From contig NZ_LR594675.1 in NCBI RefSeq assembly GCF_901827205.1, positions 992,001 to 1,056,000 of the forward strand: 64,000 bases of DNA. The letters run 5' to 3'. Origin of the DNA: Variovorax sp. PBS-H4. GTDB lineage: Bacteria > Pseudomonadota > Gammaproteobacteria > Burkholderiales > Burkholderiaceae_C. This document shows, piece after piece, positions 1 to 8,171 of this stretch (position 1 is the first letter of the stretch; the number at the start of each line of letters is the position of its first letter). The translations under genes and the position numbers were made by a program. The notes below the pieces were generated by a model. It was not told the DNA's origin. It searched no databases and worked only from the letters and a program-made list of their open reading frames with translations.

Positions 1-548
1 ATTTCAAGGGCGTGGGCCGGCGGTTCCAGCGCTATGGGGATGTCAGCGTGCCCGGCATCCAGGGCCTGGGCAGCTTCACGCTGATCGACGACTACGGCCA
101 TCATCCCGTCGAGATGGCGGCCACCATCGCCGCCGCGCGGGGCGCTTTCCCGGGCCGCCGCCTGGTGCTGGCCTTCCAGCCGCACCGCTACACCCGCACC
201 CGCGACTGCTTCGAGGATTTCGTCAAGGTCATCGGTGCTGCCGATGCGGTGCTGCTGGGCGAGGTCTATGCCGCCGGCGAGCCGCCCATCGTGGCAGCCG
301 ATGGCCGCTCGCTGGCGCGTGCCTTGCGCGTGGCGGGCAAGGTCGAGCCGGTGTTCGTCGACGACATCTCGGCCATGCCGCAAGCCATCCTGGACAACGC
401 ACGCGACGGCGATGTCGTCATCTGCATGGGCGCAGGCTCCATCGGCGCCGTGCCCGCCAGGGTGGTCGAGCAGGGCGGCGCAGCGCCGTCTTCCATCACA
501 TCCGAGCGCAGGCCCGAGCAGGACACGCGCGAAGGGAGGTCCCTGTGA
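1..548 (+). CDS. murC: UDP-N-acetylmuramate--L-alanine ligase, C-terminal part
   Basis: The 5' end is cut by the window; the frame starts at base 3 and about 181 codons remain. MurC adds L-Ala to UDP-MurNAc in the cytoplasm, the first amino-acid step of peptidoglycan precursor synthesis. The visible part is the C-terminal Mur ligase domain, with the DDYGHHPVE motif, FQPHRYTRT and the late MGAGS turn. The final ~20 residues are a low-complexity tail. The stop overlaps the ddlB start (GTGA at 545-548), so the two are translationally coupled, as is usual in the dcw cluster. Confidence 0.96.
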   Translation, partial: FKGVGRRFQRYGDVSVPGIQGLGSFTLIDDYGHHPVEMAATIAAARGAFPGRRLVLAFQPHRYTRTRDCFEDFVKVIGAADAVLLGEVYAAGEPPIVAADGRSLARALRVAGKVEPVFVDDISAMPQAILDNARDGDVVICMGAGSIGAVPARVVEQGGAAPSSITSERRPEQDTREGRSL

Positions 549-1516
549 ACCCGCAAGACTTCGGCAAGGTCGCGGTGCTGTTCGGCGGCACTTCGGCGGA
601 GCGTGAGATTTCCATCATGTCGGGCACCGGCGTGCTCGAGGCCCTGCGCGCGCGCGGCGTCGATGCGCACGCCTTCGATCCCGCCGCGCGCGAGCTGGTC
701 GAACTCAAGCACGAGGCCTTCGCCCGCTGCTTCGTGGTGCTGCACGGCCGGCATGGCGAAGACGGCACGGTGCAAGGCGCCCTGGAGCTGCTGGGCATTC
801 CCTACACCGGCTCCGGCGTCATGGCCTCGGCCGTGGCCATGGACAAGGTCATGACCAAGCGCATCTGGCAGGCCGACGGGCTGCCCACGCCCCGGTATGC
901 GCGCCTGGCCTTCGACCAGCAAAGCCGCGAGCAGGTCTTGGCAATCCCCGGCGTGCTGGGCCTGCCGCTGATCGTGAAGCCGCCGCGCGAGGGCTCCTCC
1001 ATCGGCGTGACGAAGGTGCAGGGCCCGAATGATGTGGACAGGCAGATGCAGGACGCCGTCGCCCTGGCGGTGCGCTACGACTCCGACGTGCTGTGCGAAG
1101 AGTTCATCGAGGGCGAGGAGGTCACGTGTGCCGTGCTGGGCAGCGGCCTCGACGCGCAAGCGCTGCCAGTGGTGCGCATCGCCGCGCCCGAGGGCGCCTA
1201 CGACTACCAGAACAAGTACTTCACCGACGACGTCAAGTACCACTGCCCGAGCGGCCTGCCGGAGGCCGAGGAGCAGGAGATCCGCCGCATCTCGCTGGCT
1301 GCCTACCACCAGCTCGGCTGCCGGGGCTGGGGCCGCGCCGACCTGATGATCCGCGCCAGCGACCGCAAGCCCTTCCTGCTGGAGATGAACACGTCCCCGG
1401 GCATGACCAGCCATTCGCTGGTGCCGATGTCGGCACGCGCGGCGGGCATCTCGTACGAGGACCTGTGCCTGCGGGTGCTCGCCTCTGCCACGCTGGACTC
1501 GAAGGCGGAGGTCTGA
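545..1516 (+). CDS. ddlB: D-alanine--D-alanine ligase
   Basis: 323 aa, the normal length for DdlB. It joins two D-Ala using ATP to make the D-Ala-D-Ala end of the peptidoglycan stem peptide. Visible are the N-terminal VLFGGTSAEREIS motif, the ATP-grasp loop EGSSIGVTKV and the C-terminal LLEMNTSPGMTSHSLVP signature with metal and D-Ala ligands. The start is GTG at 545, inside the murC stop; upstream GGGAGG at 534-539 is a strong ribosome site. The stop overlaps the ftsQ ATG by one base (TGATG). Confidence 0.97.
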   Translation: MNPQDFGKVAVLFGGTSAEREISIMSGTGVLEALRARGVDAHAFDPAARELVELKHEAFARCFVVLHGRHGEDGTVQGALELLGIPYTGSGVMASAVAMDKVMTKRIWQADGLPTPRYARLAFDQQSREQVLAIPGVLGLPLIVKPPREGSSIGVTKVQGPNDVDRQMQDAVALAVRYDSDVLCEEFIEGEEVTCAVLGSGLDAQALPVVRIAAPEGAYDYQNKYFTDDVKYHCPSGLPEAEEQEIRRISLAAYHQLGCRGWGRADLMIRASDRKPFLLEMNTSPGMTSHSLVPMSARAAGISYEDLCLRVLASATLDSKAEV

Positions 1517-2307
1517 TGGCCGACAGCATCCCCGTGCCCTTCGACGTCAAGCTCATGAACGTGACCGCGACCCTGGTGTACGCGTTGTTCGCGCTCGTGC
1601 TGCTGGCGGCGGGTGCGTGGTGGGTGCTGCGCCAGCCCTTCTTTCCCCTCGCCGCCATCAAGGTCGACGGCGATGTCACGCACAACAACGCGGTCACGCT
1701 GCGCGCCAATGTGACGCCGCAGCTGGCCGGCAACTTCTTCACCGTGGACCTGGCGAAGGCCCGCGCCGCCTTCGAGACCGTCCCCTGGGTGCGCAAGGCG
1801 GTGGTGAGGCGCGAGTTCCCCGACAAGCTGCGCGCGACGCTGACCGAGCATGTGCCGGTGGCGCACTGGGGCGACGAGGCGGATTCGCGCCTCATCAACG
1901 GCTTCGGCGAAGTCTTCGACGCCAATGTCGCCGAGGTCGACGACCAGCTCCCGCGCCTTGACGGTCCACCCGAGCAGGCCAGCCAGGTCCTGGGCATGTA
2001 CCGCGTGCTCCAACCGCTGTTCGCGCCCCACGAGCTGGTGATCGATGAATTGAAGCTGTCGCGCCGCGGCAGCTGGAGCGTGGTGCTGGACAGTGGCGCG
2101 GTGCTCGAACTCGGGCGCGGTCGCGCCGAGGAAGTGGCCGCGCGCACGCAGCGCTTCCTGACCACGGTGACGCCGGTCGCCCGGCAGTACGGGCGCACCT
2201 TCGCCTCTGTCGAGGGCGCCGACCTGCGGCACAACGAGGGCTATGCGCTCCGGCTGCGCGGCGTCACCACGGTCACGACAGAGCCGCCCACCCCCAGGAA
2301 GAAATAG
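1516..2307 (+). CDS. ftsQ: Cell division protein FtsQ
   Basis: 263 aa bitopic inner-membrane protein of the divisome; the family bridges early cytoplasmic and late periplasmic division proteins through FtsB/FtsL. One membrane segment (about residues 16-38, ALFALVLLAAGAWWVL) follows a short cytoplasmic N terminus. A periplasmic POTRA domain starts near IKVDGDVTHNN, and the FtsQ beta domain follows (LTEHVPVAHWG, then LINGFGEVFDA). The ATG shares its first base with the ddlB stop. ftsA follows after 15 nt containing AGAGGA. Confidence 0.95.
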   Translation: MADSIPVPFDVKLMNVTATLVYALFALVLLAAGAWWVLRQPFFPLAAIKVDGDVTHNNAVTLRANVTPQLAGNFFTVDLAKARAAFETVPWVRKAVVRREFPDKLRATLTEHVPVAHWGDEADSRLINGFGEVFDANVAEVDDQLPRLDGPPEQASQVLGMYRVLQPLFAPHELVIDELKLSRRGSWSVVLDSGAVLELGRGRAEEVAARTQRFLTTVTPVARQYGRTFASVEGADLRHNEGYALRLRGVTTVTTEPPTPRKK

Positions 2308-2322
2308 AGAGCAGAGGAATTC

Positions 2323-3552
2323 ATGTCCAAGGAATACAAAGACCTGGTTGTCGGACTCGACATCGGCACCGCCAAGGTGATGGCGGTGGTGGCCGAGGTG
2401 CTGCCGACCGGCGAGCTCAAGCTGGCCGGGCTGGGTATCGCGCCCAGCAACGGGCTCAAGCGCGGCGTGGTGGTGAACATCGATGCCACGGTGCAGAGCA
2501 TCCAGCAGGCGCTCAAGGAAGCGGAGCTGATGGCCGACTGCAAGATCAGCCGCGTCTACACCGGCATCACCGGCAGCCACATCCGCGGCATCAATTCGAG
2601 CGGCATGGTGGCGGTCAAGGACAAGGAGGTCACGCAGGCCGACGTGGCGCGCGTGGTCGAGACTGCGCGTGCGATCAACATCTCCAGCGACCAGCGCCTG
2701 CTGCTGGTGGAGCCGCAGGAATTCGTCATCGACGGCCAGGACGTGAAGGAGCCGATCGGCATGAGCGGCATGCGCCTCGAAGCCAAGGTCCACATCGTCA
2801 CCGGCGCGCAGAGTGCGGCCGAGAACATCATCAAGTGCGTGCGCCGCTGCGGCCTGGAGGTCGACCAGCTGATGCTCAACCCGCTGGCCTCCAGCCAGGC
2901 GGTGCTGACCGAGGACGAGCGCGAGCTCGGCGTGGTGCTGGTGGACATCGGCGCGGGTACTACCGACGTGGCCATCTTCACCAACGGCGCGATCCGCCAC
3001 ACCGCGGTGATCCCGATCGCCGGCGACCTCATCACCAGCGACATCGCGATGGCGCTGCGCACGCCCACCAAGGACGCCGAGGACATCAAGGTCGAGAACG
3101 GTTATGCCAAGCAGCTGCTGGCCGACCCGGAGACGCAGGTCGAGGTGCCCGGGCTCGGCGACCGCGGGCCGCGGATGCTCAGCAAGCAGGCGCTGGCGGG
3201 CGTGATCGAGCCGCGGGTGGAAGAGATCTTCTCCCTGGTGCAGCAGGTCGTGCGCGAGTCGGGCTACGAGGAGGTGCTGTCTTCCGGCGTGGTGCTGACC
3301 GGCGGCAGCGCGGTGATGCCCGGCATGGTCGAGCTCGGCGAGGACATCTTCCTGAAGCCGGTGCGGCGCGGCATTCCGAAGTATTCGAGCGCGTTGTCGG
3401 ACATGGTCGCGCAGCCGCGCGCCGCGACCGTGATGGGCCTGCTCGAGGAGGCCCGCTATGCGCGGCTGCGCGGCTTCAAGGTCGCGCAGAAGAACGGCTC
3501 CGTGAAGACTGCATTCGGCCGGTTCAAGGACTTCATCGTGGGGAACTTCTGA
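2323..3552 (+). CDS. ftsA: Cell division protein FtsA, actin-like membrane tether for FtsZ
   Basis: 409 aa, typical length. FtsA polymerises under the membrane, tethers FtsZ and recruits later division proteins. Actin-fold phosphate loops are visible: VVGLDIGTAKV near the N terminus and VLVDIGAGTTDVA in the second lobe, with the adenosine motif VLTGGSAVMPG near residue 330. The last 12 residues (FGRFKDFIVGNF) form the amphipathic membrane-targeting helix. AGAGGA lies 8-9 nt before the ATG. Confidence 0.97.
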   Translation: MSKEYKDLVVGLDIGTAKVMAVVAEVLPTGELKLAGLGIAPSNGLKRGVVVNIDATVQSIQQALKEAELMADCKISRVYTGITGSHIRGINSSGMVAVKDKEVTQADVARVVETARAINISSDQRLLLVEPQEFVIDGQDVKEPIGMSGMRLEAKVHIVTGAQSAAENIIKCVRRCGLEVDQLMLNPLASSQAVLTEDERELGVVLVDIGAGTTDVAIFTNGAIRHTAVIPIAGDLITSDIAMALRTPTKDAEDIKVENGYAKQLLADPETQVEVPGLGDRGPRMLSKQALAGVIEPRVEEIFSLVQQVVRESGYEEVLSSGVVLTGGSAVMPGMVELGEDIFLKPVRRGIPKYSSALSDMVAQPRAATVMGLLEEARYARLRGFKVAQKNGSVKTAFGRFKDFIVGNF

Positions 3553-3709
3553 CGATGAACAGCACACCACTTTGGCTCGCACGGGGCAGTCCCCCTCGGC
3601 ATTTCAACGAACGATGGCGGCGCACCGGACCGCCCAAGGAGCGCAGACGGTGACCCTCAAAACAACCCATTCGTACAAACAAGGCAACTGCAATATCAAG
3701 GAGTCAGAA

Positions 3710-4915
3710 ATGGCCATCGAAATGATCGAGATCGAAGAGTTCAACCAAGGCACGCAGATCAAGGTGATCGGCGTGGGAGGCGGCGGCGGCAATGCGGTCG
3801 CCCACATGATCGAGCGCCGCGTGCAGGGCGTCGAGTTCATCTGCGCCAACACCGACGCGCAGGCGCTCCAGCGCAGCAACGCGCACAAGACCATCCAGCT
3901 CGGCACCAATGGACTGGGCGCGGGCAGCAAGCCCGAGAAGGGGCGCGACGCGGCCGAGGCGGCGGTGGACGACATCCGTGGCGCGATCAACGGCGCGCAC
4001 ATGCTGTTCATCACCGCCGGCATGGGCGGCGGCACCGGCACCGGCGCCGCGCCGGTGATCGCGCGCGTGGCCAAGGAGATGGGCATCCTCACCGTCGGCG
4101 TCGTGACCAAGCCCTTCGACTGGGAAGGCGGGCGCCGCATGACCAATGCCGACAGCGGCCTGACCGAGCTGGAGGCAAACGTCGACTCGCTGATCGTGGT
4201 GCTCAACGAGAAGCTGCTCGACGTGCTCGGCGAGGACGTCACGCAGGACGAGGCCTTCGCGCACGCGAACGACGTGCTGAAGAACGCCGTCGGCGGCATC
4301 TCGGAAATCATCAACGAGTACGGCGGCGTGAACGTCGACTTCGAAGACGTGCGCACCGTGATGGGCGAGCCCGGCAAGGCCATGATGGGCACGGCCGCGG
4401 CTTCGGGACCGGACCGCGCGCGTATCGCGGCCGAGCAGGCCGTGGCCTGCCCGCTGCTCGAGGGCATCGACCTGTCGGGTGCCAAGGGCGTGCTGGTGCT
4501 GGTGACGGCATCGAAGAACTCGCTCAAGCTGAGCGAATCGAAGCTGGCGATGACCACCATCCGCGCCTTCGCTGCGGAAGACGCGCACGTGATCTATGGC
4601 GCCGCTTACGACGAGAGCCTGGGTGACGAGATGCGCGTCACCGTGGTTGCCACCGGCCTGTCGCGCCAGGACGCGCGCCGCCAGGCGCCGACGCTGGAAG
4701 TGATCCGCACCGGCACGGACAACATCCCTTTCGGGGTGCCGACGCTCGGCGGCACGATGCAGGGGCAGCCCGGCCAGCCCAACTACGACGGCATGGCCGT
4801 GCCCAGCGTGTGGCGCACCAACCGCACGATGGCTGCGGCCAAGGTGGATGCGCTGTCGACGGGTGGCATGGATGACATCGAGATCCCCGCGTTCCTGCGT
4901 CGCCAGGCAGACTGA
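3710..4915 (+). CDS. ftsZ: Cell division GTPase FtsZ
   Basis: 401 aa tubulin-like GTPase that forms the Z ring. The tubulin signature GGGTGTGAAP and the T7-loop region (NDVLKNAV, then GGVNVDFEDV) are present. The C-terminal conserved peptide DDIEIPAFLRRQAD is the FtsA/ZipA-binding tail. The reading frame is open upstream of 3710, but AAGGAG at 3698-3703 sits seven bases before the ATG at 3710 and the family sequence begins there. The 157-nt spacer from ftsA has no other convincing gene and may carry an ftsZ promoter that I could not define. Confidence 0.97.
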   Translation: MAIEMIEIEEFNQGTQIKVIGVGGGGGNAVAHMIERRVQGVEFICANTDAQALQRSNAHKTIQLGTNGLGAGSKPEKGRDAAEAAVDDIRGAINGAHMLFITAGMGGGTGTGAAPVIARVAKEMGILTVGVVTKPFDWEGGRRMTNADSGLTELEANVDSLIVVLNEKLLDVLGEDVTQDEAFAHANDVLKNAVGGISEIINEYGGVNVDFEDVRTVMGEPGKAMMGTAAASGPDRARIAAEQAVACPLLEGIDLSGAKGVLVLVTASKNSLKLSESKLAMTTIRAFAAEDAHVIYGAAYDESLGDEMRVTVVATGLSRQDARRQAPTLEVIRTGTDNIPFGVPTLGGTMQGQPGQPNYDGMAVPSVWRTNRTMAAAKVDALSTGGMDDIEIPAFLRRQAD

Positions 4916-4989
4916 GCGAAATGGCAGCTATCGTGGACATAGCGAGGCGCACGGCGCGCCGGATGCCTCGCGCTCCTAAAATTGCTGCC

Positions 4990-5913
4990 GTGCTCCAGCA
5001 ACGAACCCTCAAATCGATCACCCGCGCCGTTGGCATGGGCCTGCACAGCGGCCAGCGGGTCGAGCTGACGCTCAGGCCGGCGCCGGCCGATGCCGGCATC
5101 GTGTTCCGCCGCGTCGACCTGCCCGAACCGGTCGAGATCCCGATGCGGGCCGAGTCCGTGACCGATACGCGGCTGGCGTCGACCGTGTCCGCCAAGGGTG
5201 CCAAGGTGCAGACGGTCGAACACCTGATGTCGGCTTGCGCGGGACTGGGCATCGACAACCTGCTGATCGACATCACGGCCGACGAGGTGCCGATCCTCGA
5301 CGGTTCCGCCTCGTCTTTCGTCTTCCTGCTGCAGAGCGCCGGCATCGAGCTGCAGAACGCGCCGCGCCGCTTCATTCGCGTGACCCGGCCTGTCGAGGTG
5401 CGCGAGGGCGAGGGGCATGAGCTCAAGTGGGCGCGCCTCGTTCCCTACCACGGCTACAAGCTGAGCTTCGAGATCGACTTCGACCACCGCGTCGTCAACG
5501 CGAGCGGGCAGCGCTTCGAGTTCGACCTGGGGTCGGGCTCCTACAGCCGCGACATCGCGCGCGCCCGCACCTTCGGCTTCACGAAGGAGGTCGAATACAT
5601 GCGCTCCAGGGGCTTGGCGCTGGGCGGCGGGCTCGACAACGCGATCGTGATGGACGACACCAAGGTGCTCAATTCCGGCGGGCTGCGCTACGACGACGAG
5701 TTCGTCAAGCACAAGATCCTGGACGCCATGGGCGACCTCTACGTCATCGGCCGCCCACTGCTGGCCGCCTACAGCGCGTTCCGCTCCGGCCATGCGCTCA
5801 ACAACAGGCTGTTGCGCGAACTGCTTGCCCAGCCGGACGCCTACGAAATCGTCAGCTTCGACGACCAGCGGCAGGCGCCAGCCGGCTTCGCCGAAGTGGC
5901 GCGGGCCTGGTAG
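4990..5913 (+). CDS. lpxC: UDP-3-O-acyl-N-acetylglucosamine deacetylase
   Basis: 307 aa zinc amidase of the committed lipid A step. The GTG at 4990 is chosen because family members begin with LQQRTLKSITRAVGxGLHSG; an in-frame ATG at 4921 would add 23 unconserved residues. Zinc-site regions are seen: VEHLMSACAGLG, and DNAIVMDD followed later by FVKHKILDAMGDL. DGSASSFVFLL gives the substrate loop. A -10-like TAAAAT at 4977-4982 lies only 7 nt before the start, so a leaderless mRNA from an own promoter is possible. Only 74 nt separate it from ftsZ. Confidence 0.96.
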   Translation: MLQQRTLKSITRAVGMGLHSGQRVELTLRPAPADAGIVFRRVDLPEPVEIPMRAESVTDTRLASTVSAKGAKVQTVEHLMSACAGLGIDNLLIDITADEVPILDGSASSFVFLLQSAGIELQNAPRRFIRVTRPVEVREGEGHELKWARLVPYHGYKLSFEIDFDHRVVNASGQRFEFDLGSGSYSRDIARARTFGFTKEVEYMRSRGLALGGGLDNAIVMDDTKVLNSGGLRYDDEFVKHKILDAMGDLYVIGRPLLAAYSAFRSGHALNNRLLRELLAQPDAYEIVSFDDQRQAPAGFAEVARAW

Positions 5914-5929
5914 GCCCCCGCCAGACACG

Positions 5930-6106
5930 ATGCTGCTGTTCCGCTGGGCCATCCTGCTGCTGCTGCTGGTGGCCGGCGCTTCCTTCGCCTTCTATGCCGG
6001 CACCGGCCAACCCAAGTACAGGCGGTTCGGCTGGATCGTGCTCAAGTGGACGCTGCTGGCGGCCCTGGGCTTCTTCGCGGTCCTGATCGCCGAGCGCGTG
6101 GCCTAG
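5930..6106 (+). CDS. Small two-span membrane protein next to lpxC
   Basis: 58 aa, not a named family that I recognise. Two hydrophobic segments (RWAILLLLLVAGASFAFYAG and IVLKWTLLAALGFFAVLIA) flank a short polar loop with GQPKYRRFG. Start ATG at 5930 is 16 nt after the lpxC stop, so it is probably cotranscribed with lpxC. Its stop codon shares CTAG (6103-6106) with the stop of the convergent methyltransferase gene. Confidence 0.7.
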   Translation: MLLFRWAILLLLLVAGASFAFYAGTGQPKYRRFGWIVLKWTLLAALGFFAVLIAERVA

Positions 6107-7380
6107 CCGCCGGCCCGGAAGCTCAGCCTGTAGAGCCCGACGTCGACCCGTCCCGCGCGGAATCCGGCTTCGCAGTAGCAGAGGTAGTACTCCCAGAGCC
6201 TGCGAAAGGACGCGTCGAAACCCAGCTTCTCGATGGCAGGCCAGGCACGCAGGAAGCGCTCCCGCCAGTCGACCAGCGTGGCCGCGTAGCTCTCGCCGAA
6301 GGACAGCGCCTTTTCGATCACCATGCCCGCGCGCCGTGCATGCGCGTGCAGCGCAGCCTCCGGCGGCAGCATTCCGCCAGGAAAAATGAAGCGCTGGATG
6401 AAGTCCGCAGCTTCTCGGTAGCGATCGAAGTGCGCGTCCGCGATGGTGATGACCTGCAGCACCGCAACGCCGCCGGGCTTCAACCGGCGGCGGAGGGTGT
6501 CGAAGTACAGCGGCCAATAGCCTTCGCCGACGGCTTCGAGCATCTCGATGGAGACGATGCGGTCGAACTGCCCGCCGACGTCGCGGTAGTCCTGCAGGCG
6601 CAGATCCAGGCGGCTCGACAGGCCCTCCTCGACAGCGCGTTGACGCGCGTGCGCCAGCTGCTGCGAGGACAGCGTCAAACCCGTCACGCGCGCGCGATGG
6701 CGCTTTGCCATCGCCACGGCCAGCGCGCCCCAGCCGCAGCCGATCTCCAGCACGGTGGCATCGGCTTCGAGCGCGAGCAGATCCAGGATGCGGTCGAGCT
6801 TGGCCGCCTGTGCGGCTTCGAGCGACTCGTCCCCGCGGGCATAGAGGCCGCTCGAGTAAACCAGTTCCGGGTCGAGCCACTGCGCGTAGAAGTCGTTGCC
6901 GAGGTCGTAGTGAAAGGCGATGTTCTCGCGGCTGCCCCGGCGCGTGTTGCGCCTTGCGAGATGACGCAACCGGTGCAGCCGGCGTGCCGGCAGGGCCGCC
7001 TCGAACGAACCTGCCCAACTCGGCTCGTTGCACAGGCCCGAAGCCAGCAGCGCGGCCAGGTCCGGGCTCGACCAGTCGCCATCCCGGTAGGAGCACGCCA
7101 GGCCGATGTCGCCCTGCAGCAGCAGGCGCAGCAGCGGGCGCCAGCGGTGCAGCACGACCGAGGCGTGCGGGCCGGCCTCGGCACCGCGGCCCTCGAGGCG
7201 TTCGCCGTCGGGCAGCTCGATGGAAAGCGTGCCGTATTGCAGGCCGCCCAGCAGGCGGGCCACCAGGTGGCGCAATGGACGGGTGGCCAGGGCTGACAGG
7301 GGCGCGACGCAGGGCTTGGCCGCCGCCATCGCGTCGAGCAGGCCAGAAGGGTCTTGCGGCGTGGGAGATGAAGTGCTCAT
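6103..7380 (-). CDS. Cyclopropane-fatty-acyl-phospholipid synthase family methyltransferase
   Basis: 425 aa SAM-dependent methyltransferase acting on unsaturated acyl chains of membrane phospholipids. Visible: the family region FHYDLGNDFYAQW, the SAM motif VLEIGCGWGALAVAMA, and SIEMLEAVGEGYWPLYF. The start at 7380 overlaps the DUF1365 gene stop (ATGA, 7377-7380), so three genes (FAD protein, DUF1365, this) form one coupled operon. In Rhodobacter, CFA-synthase homologues in the RpoE/ChrR regulon make cyclopropane or methylated/furan fatty acids (UfaM type). Which product is made here cannot be told from sequence. Confidence 0.9.
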   Translation of the reverse strand: MSTSSPTPQDPSGLLDAMAAAKPCVAPLSALATRPLRHLVARLLGGLQYGTLSIELPDGERLEGRGAEAGPHASVVLHRWRPLLRLLLQGDIGLACSYRDGDWSSPDLAALLASGLCNEPSWAGSFEAALPARRLHRLRHLARRNTRRGSRENIAFHYDLGNDFYAQWLDPELVYSSGLYARGDESLEAAQAAKLDRILDLLALEADATVLEIGCGWGALAVAMAKRHRARVTGLTLSSQQLAHARQRAVEEGLSSRLDLRLQDYRDVGGQFDRIVSIEMLEAVGEGYWPLYFDTLRRRLKPGGVAVLQVITIADAHFDRYREAADFIQRFIFPGGMLPPEAALHAHARRAGMVIEKALSFGESYAATLVDWRERFLRAWPAIEKLGFDASFRRLWEYYLCYCEAGFRAGRVDVGLYRLSFRAGG

Positions 7381-8171
7381 GGATGCTTGTCGTTGACGAC
7401 GGTCACCGCCCGTTCGGGCGCGGCTGGACGTCGGTGCAGCCGAAGGCCCTTGGTCCAGAGGCGCAAGGCCTCCCAATGGATGGCTGTGATCACCTTCAGC
7501 GTGAGCAGCGGACAGGCGACGAAGGCGCGCAGCAATTGCCGGTCGTCGAGCGTGCGCCGCCGTGCGTCGAAGCAAGCCGTGAGCACCGGCCCCTCGCCGT
7601 CGCTGGCGGTGATGGCGATGCGCAGCCGTTCGTCGTCCTCCTGCGGCGCCGCGATGCCGAAGCGGTAGTGCATGTCCAGCGCGAGGAAGGGCGAGACGTG
7701 GAAGCGCTTCGCGCAGTGCTGGGTGAGCTCGCCTGCCGGGCGCTGCGCCTCGTCGACCGCGATGAGATAGCTGTGCCGTTCGCCGAAGGTGCTGTTGACC
7801 TCGTAGAGGATGGCCTGAAGGCCGCCGTCCGGGTGGTGGCAAAAGTAGACGCTCAAGGGGTTGAAGGCGTAGCCCAGGATGCGAGGCATGGCCAGCAGGC
7901 GGATGGCGCCGCCGGCAACGAGTCCCGCGGCCTGGAGCTGATGTTCGACGTAGGGGCGCAAGCCCTGATCGCCGCCGGCGCCGTGGTCGCGCTGGTGGAG
8001 GCTGAAGAGGTTGAAGCGGTCGAGAGAAAAGAACCGCAGCCGGTGCGCCAGCTGAGGCAGCTCGTCGAGATCCAGCAGCAGCGAGAACACCCGATAGCGC
8101 AGGCGATGCACCACCGGCCGCAGCCGCCGGTGCACGACGCTGCCGCTGTAGAGGGCGGAGTGCTCGCTCAT
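7377..8171 (-). CDS. DUF1365 family protein
   Basis: 264 aa. The family motifs HRRLRPVVHRLRYRVF, LLMPRILGYAFNPLSVYF-like (here AMPRILGYAFNPLSVYFC) and FHVSPFLALDMHYRF are clear. DUF1365 proteins are nearly always next to a FAD/amine-oxidase-like protein and a CFA-type methyltransferase, as here, and are thought to assist acyl-chain modification; their chemistry is unsettled. Both ends overlap neighbours by ATGA, indicating strict cotranslation. Confidence 0.9.
   Translation of the reverse strand: MSEHSALYSGSVVHRRLRPVVHRLRYRVFSLLLDLDELPQLAHRLRFFSLDRFNLFSLHQRDHGAGGDQGLRPYVEHQLQAAGLVAGGAIRLLAMPRILGYAFNPLSVYFCHHPDGGLQAILYEVNSTFGERHSYLIAVDEAQRPAGELTQHCAKRFHVSPFLALDMHYRFGIAAPQEDDERLRIAITASDGEGPVLTACFDARRRTLDDRQLLRAFVACPLLTLKVITAIHWEALRLWTKGLRLHRRPAAPERAVTVVNDKHP

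Noticed and set aside
1303..3582. Very long open frame on the minus strand opposite ftsQ and ftsA (about 759 codons)
   Set aside because: It is antisense to well-supported genes, is rich in His/Arg/Asp as expected from reversed high-GC codons, and matches no family. Similar shadows oppose lpxC, accC, nrdA, miaB and the RND genes.
3553..3709. N-terminal extension of FtsZ using the open upstream frame
   Set aside because: The family start and the AAGGAG site agree on ATG 3710; the upstream residues are not FtsZ-like.
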